From Nocardia aurantiaca (GTDB taxonomy: Bacteria; Actinomycetota; Actinomycetes; Mycobacteriales; Mycobacteriaceae), in the NCBI RefSeq assembly GCF_009708175.1, contig NZ_WMBB01000001.1, positions 744,001-808,000 of the forward strand: a stretch of 64,000 nucleotides of DNA. Direction: 5' to 3'. Positions within the stretch are counted from its first letter, which is position 1. Each line of letters begins with the position of its first letter. The notes below the pieces were generated by a model. That model made no database searches, was not told where the DNA came from, and worked only from the letters and a program-made list of their open reading frames with translations. Made by a program: the position numbers and the translations under genes. Positions 16,970-26,109 of the stretch are shown here, piece after piece.

Positions 16970-17806
16970 CTACCGCACCAGCCGCTCCAGCAATCCGGCG
17001 GCGCGGGTGTAGGTCTCGGGCAGCAGTCGCTTGGACTGCCAGATCGCCTTGGCCTCGAGCTGCGGGACCACGTACAGCTGACCGTGATCCACCGCGTCGA
17101 GGGTGGCGCGGGCGATCGATGCGGGCGGGCGTCCGGTCCAGCGGATGAGGCGATCGCCCCAGAGCTGGACGGTCTCGTCGCCGAGCGACACGCCTTCCAG
17201 GATGTTGGTTCGCACGCCGGTGGGGCACAGCACGGTGACGGTGACGCCGGTGCCGGACAGTTCGGCGGCCAGTGTCTCCGACAGCGCCAGCACCCCGGCT
17301 TTGCTCACGTTGTAGGCGGCCATGCGGGGCGCGGAGCCGAAGGCGGCCGCGGAGGCCACGTTCACGATCGAGCCGTGCCCGGCCGCGCGCAGCTGGGGCG
17401 CGAAGACATGGCAGCCGTGGATGACGCCCCATAGGTTGACGTCGAGGACCTGATGCCATTCGGCGGGCGGGGTTTCGCCGATGAGGGTGCCGCCGCGGCC
17501 GATGCCCGCGTTGTTGATCACCAGGTCGGGGCTCTTGCCGAACCATTCCTCGGCGGTGTTCGCCAGGGCGGCCACCTGGTCGAGGCTGCTCACGTCGCAG
17601 ACGGTGTCGAAGGCCTTTCCGCCCGAGTCGCCGACCATGTCGACGGTCTCGCGGGCGCGGTCGGCGTCGATGTCGGAGCAGACGACACGCCCGCCGCGCT
17701 TGGCGATCTCGAGGGCGAAGCCGCGGCCGATGCCGCTGCCCGCGCCGGTCACCACCGCGTCCGCCTGCTGTGTGCGGCGGGATCCGCAGAAGGGATTGAG
17801 TCGCAT
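16970..17806 (-). CDS. short-chain dehydrogenase/reductase
   Basis: A 278-residue classical SDR: cofactor motif TGAGSGIG near residue 20, NNAG near 97, catalytic Ser in NVASAAAF and YxxxK as YNVSK near 169. The acidic residue after the second strand (CSDIDAD) favours NAD over NADP. A C-terminal extension resembles that of mycobacterial SDRs such as SadH. It is the first gene of the leftward operon SDR-diiron-truncated monooxygenase-monooxygenase and faces a TetR gene across a palindromic operator. The likely chemistry is alcohol/ketone interconversion feeding the monooxygenase; this is inference. Confidence 0.9.
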   Translation of the reverse strand: MRLNPFCGSRRTQQADAVVTGAGSGIGRGFALEIAKRGGRVVCSDIDADRARETVDMVGDSGGKAFDTVCDVSSLDQVAALANTAEEWFGKSPDLVINNAGIGRGGTLIGETPPAEWHQVLDVNLWGVIHGCHVFAPQLRAAGHGSIVNVASAAAFGSAPRMAAYNVSKAGVLALSETLAAELSGTGVTVTVLCPTGVRTNILEGVSLGDETVQLWGDRLIRWTGRPPASIARATLDAVDHGQLYVVPQLEAKAIWQSKRLLPETYTRAAGLLERLVR

Positions 17807-17839
17807 GGGAACTCCCGGGGCCGTGCCGTCCGGGCAGCC

Positions 17840-17882
17840 AATTGGTGGCGTGTGCCACCACTGGCCGCACCTGCCACCAATT
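17840..17882. promoter_or_regulatory. TetR-type operator in the divergent SDR/TetR gap
   Basis: A perfect palindrome TGGTGGC-gtgt-GCCACCA (18 bases, 17843-17860) is followed by a second half-site GCCACCAATT at 17873-17882, which also pairs with AATTGGTGGC at 17840-17849. Size, symmetry and position between divergent promoters fit a TetR-family site that controls both directions. Confidence 0.75.
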
Positions 17883-17910
17883 AGGCTCCCGGTGCGCTAT
17901 TTTGTCAACT

Positions 17911-18588
17911 ATGGACGTGCCCGCACCGGCGGCCGCCGATGTGCCTTCAGGGCCCGCGCCCACCCGGCGCGGCGGCACCTGGGGCGGTCGCACACAGGAG
18001 GAACGCCGTGCCGAACGTCGTGAGCGGCTGATCGCGGCGGCGCTGGACATCTGGCTCGACAACGGCTGGGCCGCAGTGACCATGCGCGGCGTGTGCACTC
18101 GCGCGGGCCTCAACGACCGCTACTTCTACGAGCACTTCGCCGACCGCGACGAACTGCTCGGCGCGGTCTGGGACGAGGTCGGTTTCCGAGTGCTGGCCGA
18201 ACTCTCGGTCGTGGTCGCCGAGAACCTCGAGCATCCGGCGCTGGGCATTCTGCACCTGGCCATCGCCCGCGCGGTCGCCTTGCAGTCGGAGGGGCCCTCG
18301 CGCATCCTGTTCGGCGATCACGCGGGCAGCCGGGTGCTCGAGGAGCGCCGGGCCGCCATGCTCACCGAGGCCACCGATCTGCTCATCGCCACCGCACGCC
18401 CCTACCTGCGCCCCGGTGTCGACGAATCCGATCTGCGCATGGGCGTTGTCATGGGCATCGGCGGCTTCATCGAACTCCTGACCGCCTGGCGCACCGGCGC
18501 CGTCGACGCCGACGCGGCCCGCATCATCGACCATGTCAGCCACACCGCCGACCTTCTCGGTGCGCAGTACCTGGCGCTACCCGGCTGA
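17911..18588 (+). CDS. TetR/AcrR family transcriptional regulator of the monooxygenase operon
   Basis: 225 residues. An unusual basic N-terminus (RTQEERRAERRERLI) precedes the HTH at about residues 40-75, which contains VTMRGVCTRAGLNDRYFYEHF. The C-terminal effector domain is of the TetR_C type with no obvious relatives I can name. The ATG at 17911 is preferred; an upstream TTG frame (17842) would run through the operator. Divergent from the SDR operon with the palindrome in between, so it probably represses it and itself. Confidence 0.87.
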   Translation: MDVPAPAAADVPSGPAPTRRGGTWGGRTQEERRAERRERLIAAALDIWLDNGWAAVTMRGVCTRAGLNDRYFYEHFADRDELLGAVWDEVGFRVLAELSVVVAENLEHPALGILHLAIARAVALQSEGPSRILFGDHAGSRVLEERRAAMLTEATDLLIATARPYLRPGVDESDLRMGVVMGIGGFIELLTAWRTGAVDADAARIIDHVSHTADLLGAQYLALPG

Positions 18589-18589
18589 T

Positions 18590-18642
18590 GCCGACATCCC
18601 CCTCCTCGGTCTCGTCGGCCGACGGGAGGGAGGAATGTCGGC
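18590..18642. terminator. inverted repeat between convergent TetR and O-methyltransferase genes
   Basis: GCCGACAT (18590-18597) pairs perfectly with ATGTCGGC (18635-18642), and the interior CCCCCTCC/GGGAGG arms extend the stem imperfectly. It starts one base after the TetR stop. No T-run follows, so it is a possible termination structure only. Confidence 0.4.
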
Positions 18643-18867
18643 CGACCGGGCCGGAGCGGCCGACATGGTCCGCATGGCCCGGAGACCACCGCGACCAGAG
18701 GACGATCGCATGCGAAAGCCCGGCCGCCCGAGATCATCCCGCTGCTTCGGCGATCGGGAGGGGCGGCCCGTCGGAAGGTCGCAGAAGCTGTGGGCGGCGG
18801 TCTTCCATGGCGCGAAGACCCCGCCGGCCAGGGCGTCGCCGATCTTCGGCCGGGCGCGGGCCGACTG

Positions 18868-19854
18868 TCACTTCACTGCCCAGACCATGGATTCGGGGCC
18901 GGCGAGATGTGCGGTGCGGGGGTCGCGGAAACCGGTGTCGGCCAGCCAGCCTCGGAGGTCGGCGGCGGTGTAGTCGAAGCCGCCGGGAGTTTCGATGAGC
19001 ATGTTCAGGCTCATGAGCAGACCGGAGAGGTTGGTGCGGCGACCATCGTCGATGAGGGATTCGTAGACGAGGATGGCGCCGCCGTCGGGGAGGGCGCGGT
19101 GGGCCTTCTCCAGGAGCATGAGCTTGGTGGGCAGGTCCCAGTCATGCAGGATGTGACCGAAGACCAGGACGTCGGCCTCGGGCAGCTCGTCGGTGAAGAA
19201 GTCGCCGGGCCGGAAGGTGATCCGATCCTCCACCGGCGCATTGTATTCGGTGAAGATGGGCTCGACCGCCGGCAGGTCGTAGCCGATGCCGTGCAGGTGC
19301 GGATTGGTTTCCAGCACTGTGCGCAGCAGCGCGCCCTGGGCGGTGCCGATATCGGCCACCGTCTTCCAGCGGTGCCACGGGAACACCTCCGCGATGGCGT
19401 GCGCGCTGGGCAGCGACAGCCCGGTCATGGCGCGCTGAAAGTCATAGAGCCGCTGTGGATCCCGGTAGAGGGTGCCGAAGAAGTCCCCGCCGTCGCGGGT
19501 CTCGTTCTGCGGCCTACCGGTGCGCAGCCCATCGGTGAGCCCGCCCCAGAAGGGGTACAGCCGCGCCGCCGCCATCTCCAGGAAGCCGCCGATGTACTCG
19601 CTGCCGGTGCTGTCCAGATAGGTGGCGGTGTCGGCGGTATTGGCGTAGCGGTCGTCGCTGCGCCGCAGCATGTCCATGGCCACCAGCGCGTCGAGGAAGT
19701 CACGGGCGGACCGTGGATGCAGGCCTAGTTCGCGCTGTAACTGCTCGGCGGTCAGTTGCCGGTGCCCGAGCACCGTGAACACCCCGAGTTCGACGGCGCT
19801 GAGCAGGGTCCGGGACTCCCAGAAACCCATTCCGATCCGCAGGATCCGATCCAT
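18868..19854 (-). CDS. SAM-dependent O-methyltransferase (acetylserotonin/hydroxyneurosporene OMT type)
   Basis: 328 residues. The N-terminal winged-helix dimerisation domain (residues 1-95; AVELGVFTVLG and ELGLHPRSARDFLDALVAM) is followed by the Methyltransf_2 catalytic domain with motif I VADIGTAQGALL near 170, an acidic DLPAVEP strand end, and HILHDWD near 237, in which the His is the usual catalytic base of small-molecule OMTs. Such enzymes methylate hydroxyl groups of aromatic or polyketide substrates. It stands alone, so the substrate cannot be inferred. Confidence 0.88.
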   Translation of the reverse strand: MDRILRIGMGFWESRTLLSAVELGVFTVLGHRQLTAEQLQRELGLHPRSARDFLDALVAMDMLRRSDDRYANTADTATYLDSTGSEYIGGFLEMAAARLYPFWGGLTDGLRTGRPQNETRDGGDFFGTLYRDPQRLYDFQRAMTGLSLPSAHAIAEVFPWHRWKTVADIGTAQGALLRTVLETNPHLHGIGYDLPAVEPIFTEYNAPVEDRITFRPGDFFTDELPEADVLVFGHILHDWDLPTKLMLLEKAHRALPDGGAILVYESLIDDGRRTNLSGLLMSLNMLIETPGGFDYTAADLRGWLADTGFRDPRTAHLAGPESMVWAVK

Positions 19855-19945
19855 GGCGCATCACGATAGCCACAGCGATCCTCCGGCAACGGCAGACACC
19901 GGAAAATCCGTCCGGTGGGGACGCGCGAATTCCTGTGAGCGGGAC

Positions 19946-21022
19946 TCAGAGCACGTCGATCCGGTAGATCCGTTCGGCATTGCGGCGGAAGACCTGTTCG
20001 ATGGCCTTGTCGTCGGCCCCGTGCCCGGCCAGCGCGGTGGCCACCGCGTCCGCGGCGTTCGGAATGCTCGTAATCGGCTTGTCCACCGGGAAATTCGAGC
20101 CCCAGATGAGCCGGTCGGCCCCGAACACGTCGAGCGCGTGTTCCAGCATCGGCGAAATCCGTTCCAGCAGCACCGGAACCGGCGTCGGCTCGCCGCGCCG
20201 CGGCACGGGGTGCCCGAGGATGGGCATCATCAGCCCGCTGACCTTGGACACCACATTGGCGTGCTGGGCGAGGGCGGTGAGGTCGTCGCACCAGCGAACG
20301 AACAGCTCGCGCCGCTGCCCCGGATGCTGTCCGGTATCGCGTCCGACCGGCCCGAAAATTCCCGCGGGCGTGCCGAGATGGTTGAGCACGATGGTGGTTT
20401 CGGGATAACGCTCGGCCAGTGCCGACACCTCGGGCAGCTGCCCGGAGTACACCCATGCCTCGAAGACGAGCCCCCGGTCGGCGAGCGCGCCGAACCCGTC
20501 CAGGAAGGCGGGGGAGGTGAGCAGCCCCGGCGTCTTGCGGGTCGCGCGCACCTGCGAGTCGGGGTGGTATTCGACGCGGGTGCGAATGCCCCGGAACAGT
20601 GGCGAGGCGGCTCGGTGCGCGTCGAGAAGTTCGGCGAATTCGGGTGCGGTGGGGTCGGCCGCGCCCAGGACCGCGCCCAGCGCCGGGGTGTCCACGCCGA
20701 ACGGCAGGCTGGCCACCCACCGGGTCTCGTCGGCGGGCCCGAGCGGCCCCGTGCCGATCCACTCCGCCTCGATGTGCGCGATGGCCTCGACCGGCACGTC
20801 CCCGGCGTCGGCGCGATAGTCGCGTGGCAGGTAGGGATACACGAAAGGCGTTGGATCCCCGACGAATTCGCGATCGCGCCGCGGGGCCAGCCGTTTGGCC
20901 AGATCCATGGGCACCGGCACGTAGCGCAACAGCTTCGCCAGCCCGCTGAACTCGCGTGGGGTGGTCAGCGGATCCCACTGATGAATGTGCGCGTCCACGA
21001 CAGTCATGCCCGCCAAGTCCAT
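19946..21022 (-). CDS. amidohydrolase family protein (PF04909 type)
   Basis: 358 residues forming a TIM-barrel metal hydrolase. The metal-binding HxH is VDAHIHQWDP at residues 9-18; a second metal ligand region is VLNHLGTPAG near 205; and the late GSNFPVDKP near 310 supplies the conserved Asp/aspartate-like ligand region. This group hydrolyses lactones or decarboxylates aromatic acids. The ATG at 21022 has GGAAGG six bases upstream; an internal ATG at 21006 is possible. The next gene (icmF) is on the same strand, ending about 130 bases upstream, so co-transcription is possible but not shown. Confidence 0.87.
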   Translation of the reverse strand: MDLAGMTVVDAHIHQWDPLTTPREFSGLAKLLRYVPVPMDLAKRLAPRRDREFVGDPTPFVYPYLPRDYRADAGDVPVEAIAHIEAEWIGTGPLGPADETRWVASLPFGVDTPALGAVLGAADPTAPEFAELLDAHRAASPLFRGIRTRVEYHPDSQVRATRKTPGLLTSPAFLDGFGALADRGLVFEAWVYSGQLPEVSALAERYPETTIVLNHLGTPAGIFGPVGRDTGQHPGQRRELFVRWCDDLTALAQHANVVSKVSGLMMPILGHPVPRRGEPTPVPVLLERISPMLEHALDVFGADRLIWGSNFPVDKPITSIPNAADAVATALAGHGADDKAIEQVFRRNAERIYRIDVL

Positions 21023-21150
21023 GGGGTGCCTTCCGTCTGGGTCAGCCTGTCCCGGATTCTTCCACGTCGGCCCCTCCCGGGCCATGAAATCGGACATCGG
21101 GAAGGGCTGCGCCGGAACGGCTGTGCCGCGCCCGGCGAGGGGGACGCGGC

Positions 21151-24100
21151 TCACACATTGCGTCGATACTGACCGCCCACAGTGAAGAAAGTATCGGTGA
21201 CCTGCTGGAGTGTGCACACTCGTGCGGCATCCATCAGAACCTCGAAAACGTTCTCGTCGCTCGCCGCGGCCGCCGCGAGCCGGGCCAGCGCCGCCGGCGC
21301 GTCCTCCCGATGCCGATCGGTGAATTCGCGGACTCGTCGCAGCTGGGACTGTTTTTCCGCTTCGGTGCCGCGCGCCAATTCCAGCGCCCGATGATCTTCC
21401 TCATGCGGATTGCGGAAGGTGTTGACCCCGATGATGGGCAGACTGCCGTCGTGCTTGCGTCGCTCGTAGAGCATGGACTCGTCCTGGATGCGGCCGCGCT
21501 GATACCCGGTCTCCATGGCGCCCAGCACGCCGCCGCGCTCGCTGATCCGCTCGAACTCCCGTAGGACCGCCTCCTCCACCAGGTCGGTGAGCTCGTCGAT
21601 GATGAAGCTGCCCTGCAGCGGGTTCTCGTTCATGGCGGGCCCCCACTCCCGGTTGATGATGAGCTGGATGGCCAGTGCCCGGCGCACCGATTCCTCGGTC
21701 GGTGTGGTGACAGCCTCGTCATAGGCATTGGTGTGCAGGCTGTTGCAGTTGTCGTACACCGCGATGAGTGCCTGCAGCGTGGTGCGAATGTCGTTGAAGC
21801 TCATCTCCTGTGCGTGCAGCGACCGCCCGGAGGTCTGGATGTGGTATTTGAGCTTCTGCGACCGTTCGTTGGCCCCGTACTTGTCGCGCATGGCGATCGC
21901 CCAGATGCGCCGCGCCACCCGGCCGATCACCGAGTATTCGGCGTCCATGCCATTGGAGAAGAAGAACGACAGGTTGGGCGCGAAATCGTCGATGTCCATG
22001 CCGCGCGCCAGATAGGCCTCCACATAGGTGAACCCATTGGCCAGGGTGAAGGCCAGCTGGCTGATCGGGTTCGCCCCCGCCTCGGCGATATGGTAGCCGG
22101 AGATGGACACCGAGTAGAAGTTGCGAACGCCGTTGCGCACGAACCACTCCTGGATATCGGCCATCATGCGCAGGCTGAACTCGGTGGAGAAGATGCAGGT
22201 GTTCTGGCCCTGGTCCTCCTTGAGAATGTCGGCCTGCACGGTGCCGCGCACGGTGGCCAGGGTGCGGGCGCGCAGGTCGGCCGCCTCCGCGGGCGTGGGT
22301 TCGCGCCCTTGCTCGGCCGAGAACTCCTCGGCCGCTTGATCGATGGCGGTATTGAGGAAATAGGCCAGGATCGTCGGCGCGGGACCGTTGATGGTCATGG
22401 ACACCGAGGTGGTCGGTGCGTCCAGATCGAAGCCGTCGTAGAGCGCCTTCATATCCTCCAGCGTGGCAATGGACACCCCGGAAGTACCGACCTTGCCGTA
22501 GACATCGGGGCGTTCGGCCGGATCGTGCCCGTAGAGCGTCACCGAGTCGAAGGCGGTCGAAAGCCGTGTGGCCTCAGCGTGTTCGGAGAGCACCTTGAAC
22601 CGGCGGTTCGTGCGGAAGGCATCGCCCTCGCCCGCGAACATGCGCGCCGGATCCTCATTGTCGCGCTTGAAGGGGAACACCCCGGCCGTGAACGGGAAGC
22701 TCCCCGGCAGGTTCTCCGAGCGCAGGAACCGCAGCAACTCACCATGATCGGTGAAACGGGGGAGCGCGACCCGGGGAATCGAAGTGCCGGAGAGGGTTTC
22801 CCGTCGCAGGGCGGTCCGCGATTCTCGATCCCGGACCCGCACGACTTGCTCGTCACCCCGATACGACGCGGCAACCGCGGGCCACTGCGCCAGCAACGCG
22901 GCATTCTCGGGTGTGAGAGTGGCTCGCGCCTGGTCCAGCAACGCCGCCACTTCCGTCATCGCGGCGTGCCTTCGGCCGGAATCCACCTCTGGATCCCGGC
23001 CGAAAGCGGGCCGGGATGACGGAAGCGAAGCCTCCCCGGATGACGGAGGAGAAGTCAGTTCCGCGAGCGCCTGCTCCCAGCGTTGGACGCGCCGCGCCGC
23101 TTCGAGCTGCCGCGTCGTCTCCGCGTGGTAATCCCGCACCGCCTCGGCGATCTCGGCCAGGTACCGCACCCGCGCGGGCGGAATGATCTGCGCGAAACGC
23201 GTCGAGGCGCGGGTCTCGACGCGCGGCAGCACGCCCTCCTGCAACGGCAGCCCATGCTCGGCCAGCAGCCCGCTCAGGTGCTGGTAGAGCGCCGTCACCC
23301 CGTCATCGTTGAAGGTCGCCGCGCTGGTGCCGAATACCGGCATGTCCTCGGGTGCGGCGTCGAATTCCTCGCGATTGCGCAATAGCTGCCGCGACACGTC
23401 GCGCAGTGCGTCCTCGGCTCCCCGCCGTTCGAACTTGTTGATCGCCACCACGTCCGCGTAATCGAGCATGTCGATCTTCTCGAGCTGGGAGGCCGCCCCG
23501 AACTCCGGCGTCATCACATACAGCGACACATCCACGTGCTCGGCGATGGCCGCGTCGCCCTGCCCGATGCCGGGCGTCTCGAGGATCACCAGATCGAATC
23601 CCGCTGCCTTGCAGGCGAGCACCATGGCGTCGATATCGTGTGGCAGTTCGTGTTCGCCCCGGGTGGCCAGGGACCGGAAATACACCCGCTCGCCATCGAG
23701 GGCGTTCATCCGGATCCGGTCGCCCAGCAGTGCGCCGCCGCCGCGTCGCCGCGTCGGGTCCACCGCCAGCACCGCGACCCGCAGCTTGTCCTGCTGATCG
23801 GTGCGCAGCCGCCGCACGAGTTCGTCTGTCAGAGAGGACTTTCCGGAACCACCGGTGCCCGTGATGCCCAGCACCGGCACCTGCCGTCCGGAGGCCGCCG
23901 CCGTCAGCGCCGCCAGATCCGCCTCCGGCAGGTTTCCCTGCTGCAAGCAGGTGAGCGTCCGTGCCAGCGCCGCCCGATCCCCGCTCAGCACCGCCTCCAT
24001 CCTGGGGGGCGTCCGCGAAAGATCCACGTCGCAAACCGAAATCAGCTGATTGATCATTCCCGGCAGGCCGAGCCGCTGCCCGTCTTCGGGCGAGAAGATG

Positions 24101-24450
24101 GTCACCCCCGACTTCGCCAGCCGCGCGATCTCCTCGGGAATGATCACCCCGCCGCCTCCGCCGAAGATTCTGACGTGTCCGGCCCCGACCTCTTTCAAAG
24201 CCTGGGCCAGGTACTCGAAGTACTCGATGTGCCCGCCCTGGTAGGAGCTGACGGCTACGCCCTGCACGTCCTCGGTGACGGCCGCGTCCACGACTTCGCG
24301 TACGGACCGGTTATGCCCTAGATGAATCACCTCGGCTCCCTGGGCCTGAAGGATTCTTCGCATGATGTTGATGGCCGCGTCATGGCCATCGAACAGCGCT
24401 GCTGCGGTCACGAACCGCACTGGATTGACCGGGACATGCAAGTCGGGCAT
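21151..24450 (-). CDS. icmF: fused isobutyryl-CoA mutase (IcmF)
   Basis: This 1099-residue adenosylcobalamin enzyme interconverts isobutyryl- and n-butyryl-CoA. Domains in order: B12-binding (1-140, DGHD near 21); a MeaB-like G-protein chaperone (about 170-430, Walker A GTGGSGKSS near 196); a linker (430-560); and the substrate-binding mutase barrel (565-1099, with KEDQGQNTCIFSTEF). This B12-GTPase-mutase order defines IcmF and excludes ordinary two-subunit methylmalonyl-CoA mutase. The start at 24450 has GGAGG seven bases upstream; the open frame runs far beyond but that part is antisense to mmsA. The linker carries an inserted palindromic repeat (separate entry). Divergent from the valine operon. 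Confidence 0.93.
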   Translation of the reverse strand: MPDLHVPVNPVRFVTAAALFDGHDAAINIMRRILQAQGAEVIHLGHNRSVREVVDAAVTEDVQGVAVSSYQGGHIEYFEYLAQALKEVGAGHVRIFGGGGGVIIPEEIARLAKSGVTIFSPEDGQRLGLPGMINQLISVCDVDLSRTPPRMEAVLSGDRAALARTLTCLQQGNLPEADLAALTAAASGRQVPVLGITGTGGSGKSSLTDELVRRLRTDQQDKLRVAVLAVDPTRRRGGGALLGDRIRMNALDGERVYFRSLATRGEHELPHDIDAMVLACKAAGFDLVILETPGIGQGDAAIAEHVDVSLYVMTPEFGAASQLEKIDMLDYADVVAINKFERRGAEDALRDVSRQLLRNREEFDAAPEDMPVFGTSAATFNDDGVTALYQHLSGLLAEHGLPLQEGVLPRVETRASTRFAQIIPPARVRYLAEIAEAVRDYHAETTRQLEAARRVQRWEQALAELTSPPSSGEASLPSSRPAFGRDPEVDSGRRHAAMTEVAALLDQARATLTPENAALLAQWPAVAASYRGDEQVVRVRDRESRTALRRETLSGTSIPRVALPRFTDHGELLRFLRSENLPGSFPFTAGVFPFKRDNEDPARMFAGEGDAFRTNRRFKVLSEHAEATRLSTAFDSVTLYGHDPAERPDVYGKVGTSGVSIATLEDMKALYDGFDLDAPTTSVSMTINGPAPTILAYFLNTAIDQAAEEFSAEQGREPTPAEAADLRARTLATVRGTVQADILKEDQGQNTCIFSTEFSLRMMADIQEWFVRNGVRNFYSVSISGYHIAEAGANPISQLAFTLANGFTYVEAYLARGMDIDDFAPNLSFFFSNGMDAEYSVIGRVARRIWAIAMRDKYGANERSQKLKYHIQTSGRSLHAQEMSFNDIRTTLQALIAVYDNCNSLHTNAYDEAVTTPTEESVRRALAIQLIINREWGPAMNENPLQGSFIIDELTDLVEEAVLREFERISERGGVLGAMETGYQRGRIQDESMLYERRKHDGSLPIIGVNTFRNPHEEDHRALELARGTEAEKQSQLRRVREFTDRHREDAPAALARLAAAAASDENVFEVLMDAARVCTLQQVTDTFFTVGGQYRRNV
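22981..23056. repeat. REP-like palindromic element inside the icmF linker
   Basis: ATCCCGGCC (22993-23001) and GGCCGGGAT (23009-23017) form a perfect 9-base stem with a 7-base loop, flanked by TCTGG and GACGGAAG. A degenerate copy of the right flank (CCGGATGACGGAGG) follows about 20 bases later. This is the look of dispersed intergenic palindromes, yet it lies in frame within the icmF coding sequence, encoding a Ser/Pro/Arg-rich part of the linker. Confidence 0.6.
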
Positions 24451-24479
24451 GCCATCCTCCGCACGGAGAGCCTGTAGGT

Positions 24480-24517
24480 GCTGTGAATTATCCCACAGCC
24501 AATACTTGGAAGTCCAA
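24480..24517. promoter_or_regulatory. inverted repeats between divergent icmF and mmsA
   Basis: The 123-base divergent gap holds GCTGTG/CACAGC (6-base arms, 8-base AT-rich spacer, 24480-24499) and TTGGA/TCCAA (5-base arms, 2-base spacer, 24506-24517). CTATAGGAT just downstream looks like a -10 region. They are candidate binding sites for a regulator of valine degradation; the regulator gene is not adjacent. Confidence 0.45.
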
Positions 24518-24573
24518 CTATAGGATCGCCACAGACCGCGCAATCGGCGCGCAAGCATCGAGACAGGACTGGC

Positions 24574-26106
24574 ATGGTTCGCGAACTCACCCATTTCATC
24601 GGCGGCAAGCACGTCCCGGGAACTTCGGGCAACTTCGGTGATGTCTTCAACCCCAGCACCGGACAGGTTCAGGCACGGGTGCCGCTGGCGAGCAAGAGTG
24701 AGGTCGAGGCGGTCATCGCCGACGCCGCCGCAGCGCAGCCGGCCTGGGCCGCCACCAACCCGCAGAAGCGAGCCCGGGTGCTCATGAAGTTCCTGACGCT
24801 GGTGCAGGACGAGATGGACTCGCTGGCCGCGCTGCTGTCGAGCGAGCACGGCAAGACCATCGCCGACGCCAAGGGCGACATCCAGCGCGGGCTCGAGGTC
24901 ATCGAATTCGCCGTCGGCATTCCGCATCTGCTCAAGGGCGAGTACACCGAGAGCGCCGGCACCGGCATCGACGTGTACTCCATGCGGCAGCCGCTGGGCG
25001 TGGTCGCGGGCATCACCCCGTTCAACTTCCCGGCCATGATCCCGCTGTGGAAGGCCGGTCCGGCGCTGGCCTGCGGTAATGCCTTCGTGCTCAAGCCCTC
25101 CGAACGCGACCCCTCGGTACCGCTGCGGCTGGCCGAGCTGTTCCTCGAGGCCGGACTGCCCGCGGGCGTCTTCAATGTGGTCAACGGCGACAAGGAGGCC
25201 GTGGACACGCTGCTGCACGACGAGCGCATCAAGGCCGTCGGCTTCGTCGGCTCCACCCCGATCGCGCAGTACATCTACGAGACCGCGACCGCCAATGGCA
25301 AGCGCGCGCAGTGCTTCGGCGGCGCCAAGAACCACGCCATCGTGATGCCCGACGCCGACCTCGACGATGTGGCCGACCAGCTCGTCGGCGCGGGCTACGG
25401 CTCGGCCGGTGAGCGCTGCATGGCCATTTCGGTCGCCGTGCCGGTGGGCGAGGAGACCGCGGATCGCCTGCGCGCCAAGCTCATCGAGCGCATCAACAAG
25501 CTCAATGTCGGCGTCTCCGACGATCCGGGCGCGGACTTCGGCCCGCTGGTCGGCCGCGACGGCGTGGACCGGGTGAACAACTATGTCCAGATCGGCGTCG
25601 ACGAGGGCGCGGAGCTGGTGATCGACGGCCGCGGCCTGGTCGTGGAGGGCGGCGAGGACGGATTCTTCGCGGGCGCTTCGCTGTTCGACCACGTCACCCC
25701 GGAGATGCGGATCTACCGGGAAGAGATCTTCGGCCCGGTACTGGCCCTGGTGCGCGCCAAGGACTACGAGGAGGCGCTGCGCCTGCCCAGCGAGCACGAA
25801 TTCGGCAATGGCGTCGCGATTTTCACCCGCGATGGCGACACCGCCCGCGACTTCGCCGCCCGCGTGCAGGTCGGCATGGTCGGCATCAATGTCCCGATCC
25901 CGGTGCCGATCGCGTACCACACCTTCGGCGGCTGGAAGCGCTCCGGCTTCGGCGATCTCAACCAGCACGGCCCGGACTCGATCCGCTTCTACACCAAGAC
26001 CAAGACGGTGACGCAGCGCTGGCCCTCGGGTCGAAAGGAGGCCGTGCTTTCGGACGGCTCCGCGAGCTCGGCCGCCAACGCCTTCGTCATCCCGACCATG
26101 GACTGA
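24574..26106 (+). CDS. mmsA: methylmalonate-semialdehyde dehydrogenase (CoA-acylating)
   Basis: A 510-residue ALDH-superfamily enzyme that oxidises methylmalonate semialdehyde (from valine) to propionyl-CoA with NAD and CoA. The MmsA-type catalytic cysteine is in GERCMAISVAVPVG near residue 285, the cofactor-binding FVGSTPIAQYI near 228, and the ITPFNFPAMIPLW segment near 148 are all typical of MmsA rather than generic ALDH. The length is normal. It heads the rightward valine operon and is followed three bases later by the acyl-CoA dehydrogenase gene. Confidence 0.94.
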   Translation: MVRELTHFIGGKHVPGTSGNFGDVFNPSTGQVQARVPLASKSEVEAVIADAAAAQPAWAATNPQKRARVLMKFLTLVQDEMDSLAALLSSEHGKTIADAKGDIQRGLEVIEFAVGIPHLLKGEYTESAGTGIDVYSMRQPLGVVAGITPFNFPAMIPLWKAGPALACGNAFVLKPSERDPSVPLRLAELFLEAGLPAGVFNVVNGDKEAVDTLLHDERIKAVGFVGSTPIAQYIYETATANGKRAQCFGGAKNHAIVMPDADLDDVADQLVGAGYGSAGERCMAISVAVPVGEETADRLRAKLIERINKLNVGVSDDPGADFGPLVGRDGVDRVNNYVQIGVDEGAELVIDGRGLVVEGGEDGFFAGASLFDHVTPEMRIYREEIFGPVLALVRAKDYEEALRLPSEHEFGNGVAIFTRDGDTARDFAARVQVGMVGINVPIPVPIAYHTFGGWKRSGFGDLNQHGPDSIRFYTKTKTVTQRWPSGRKEAVLSDGSASSAANAFVIPTMD

Positions 26107-26109
26107 CCG

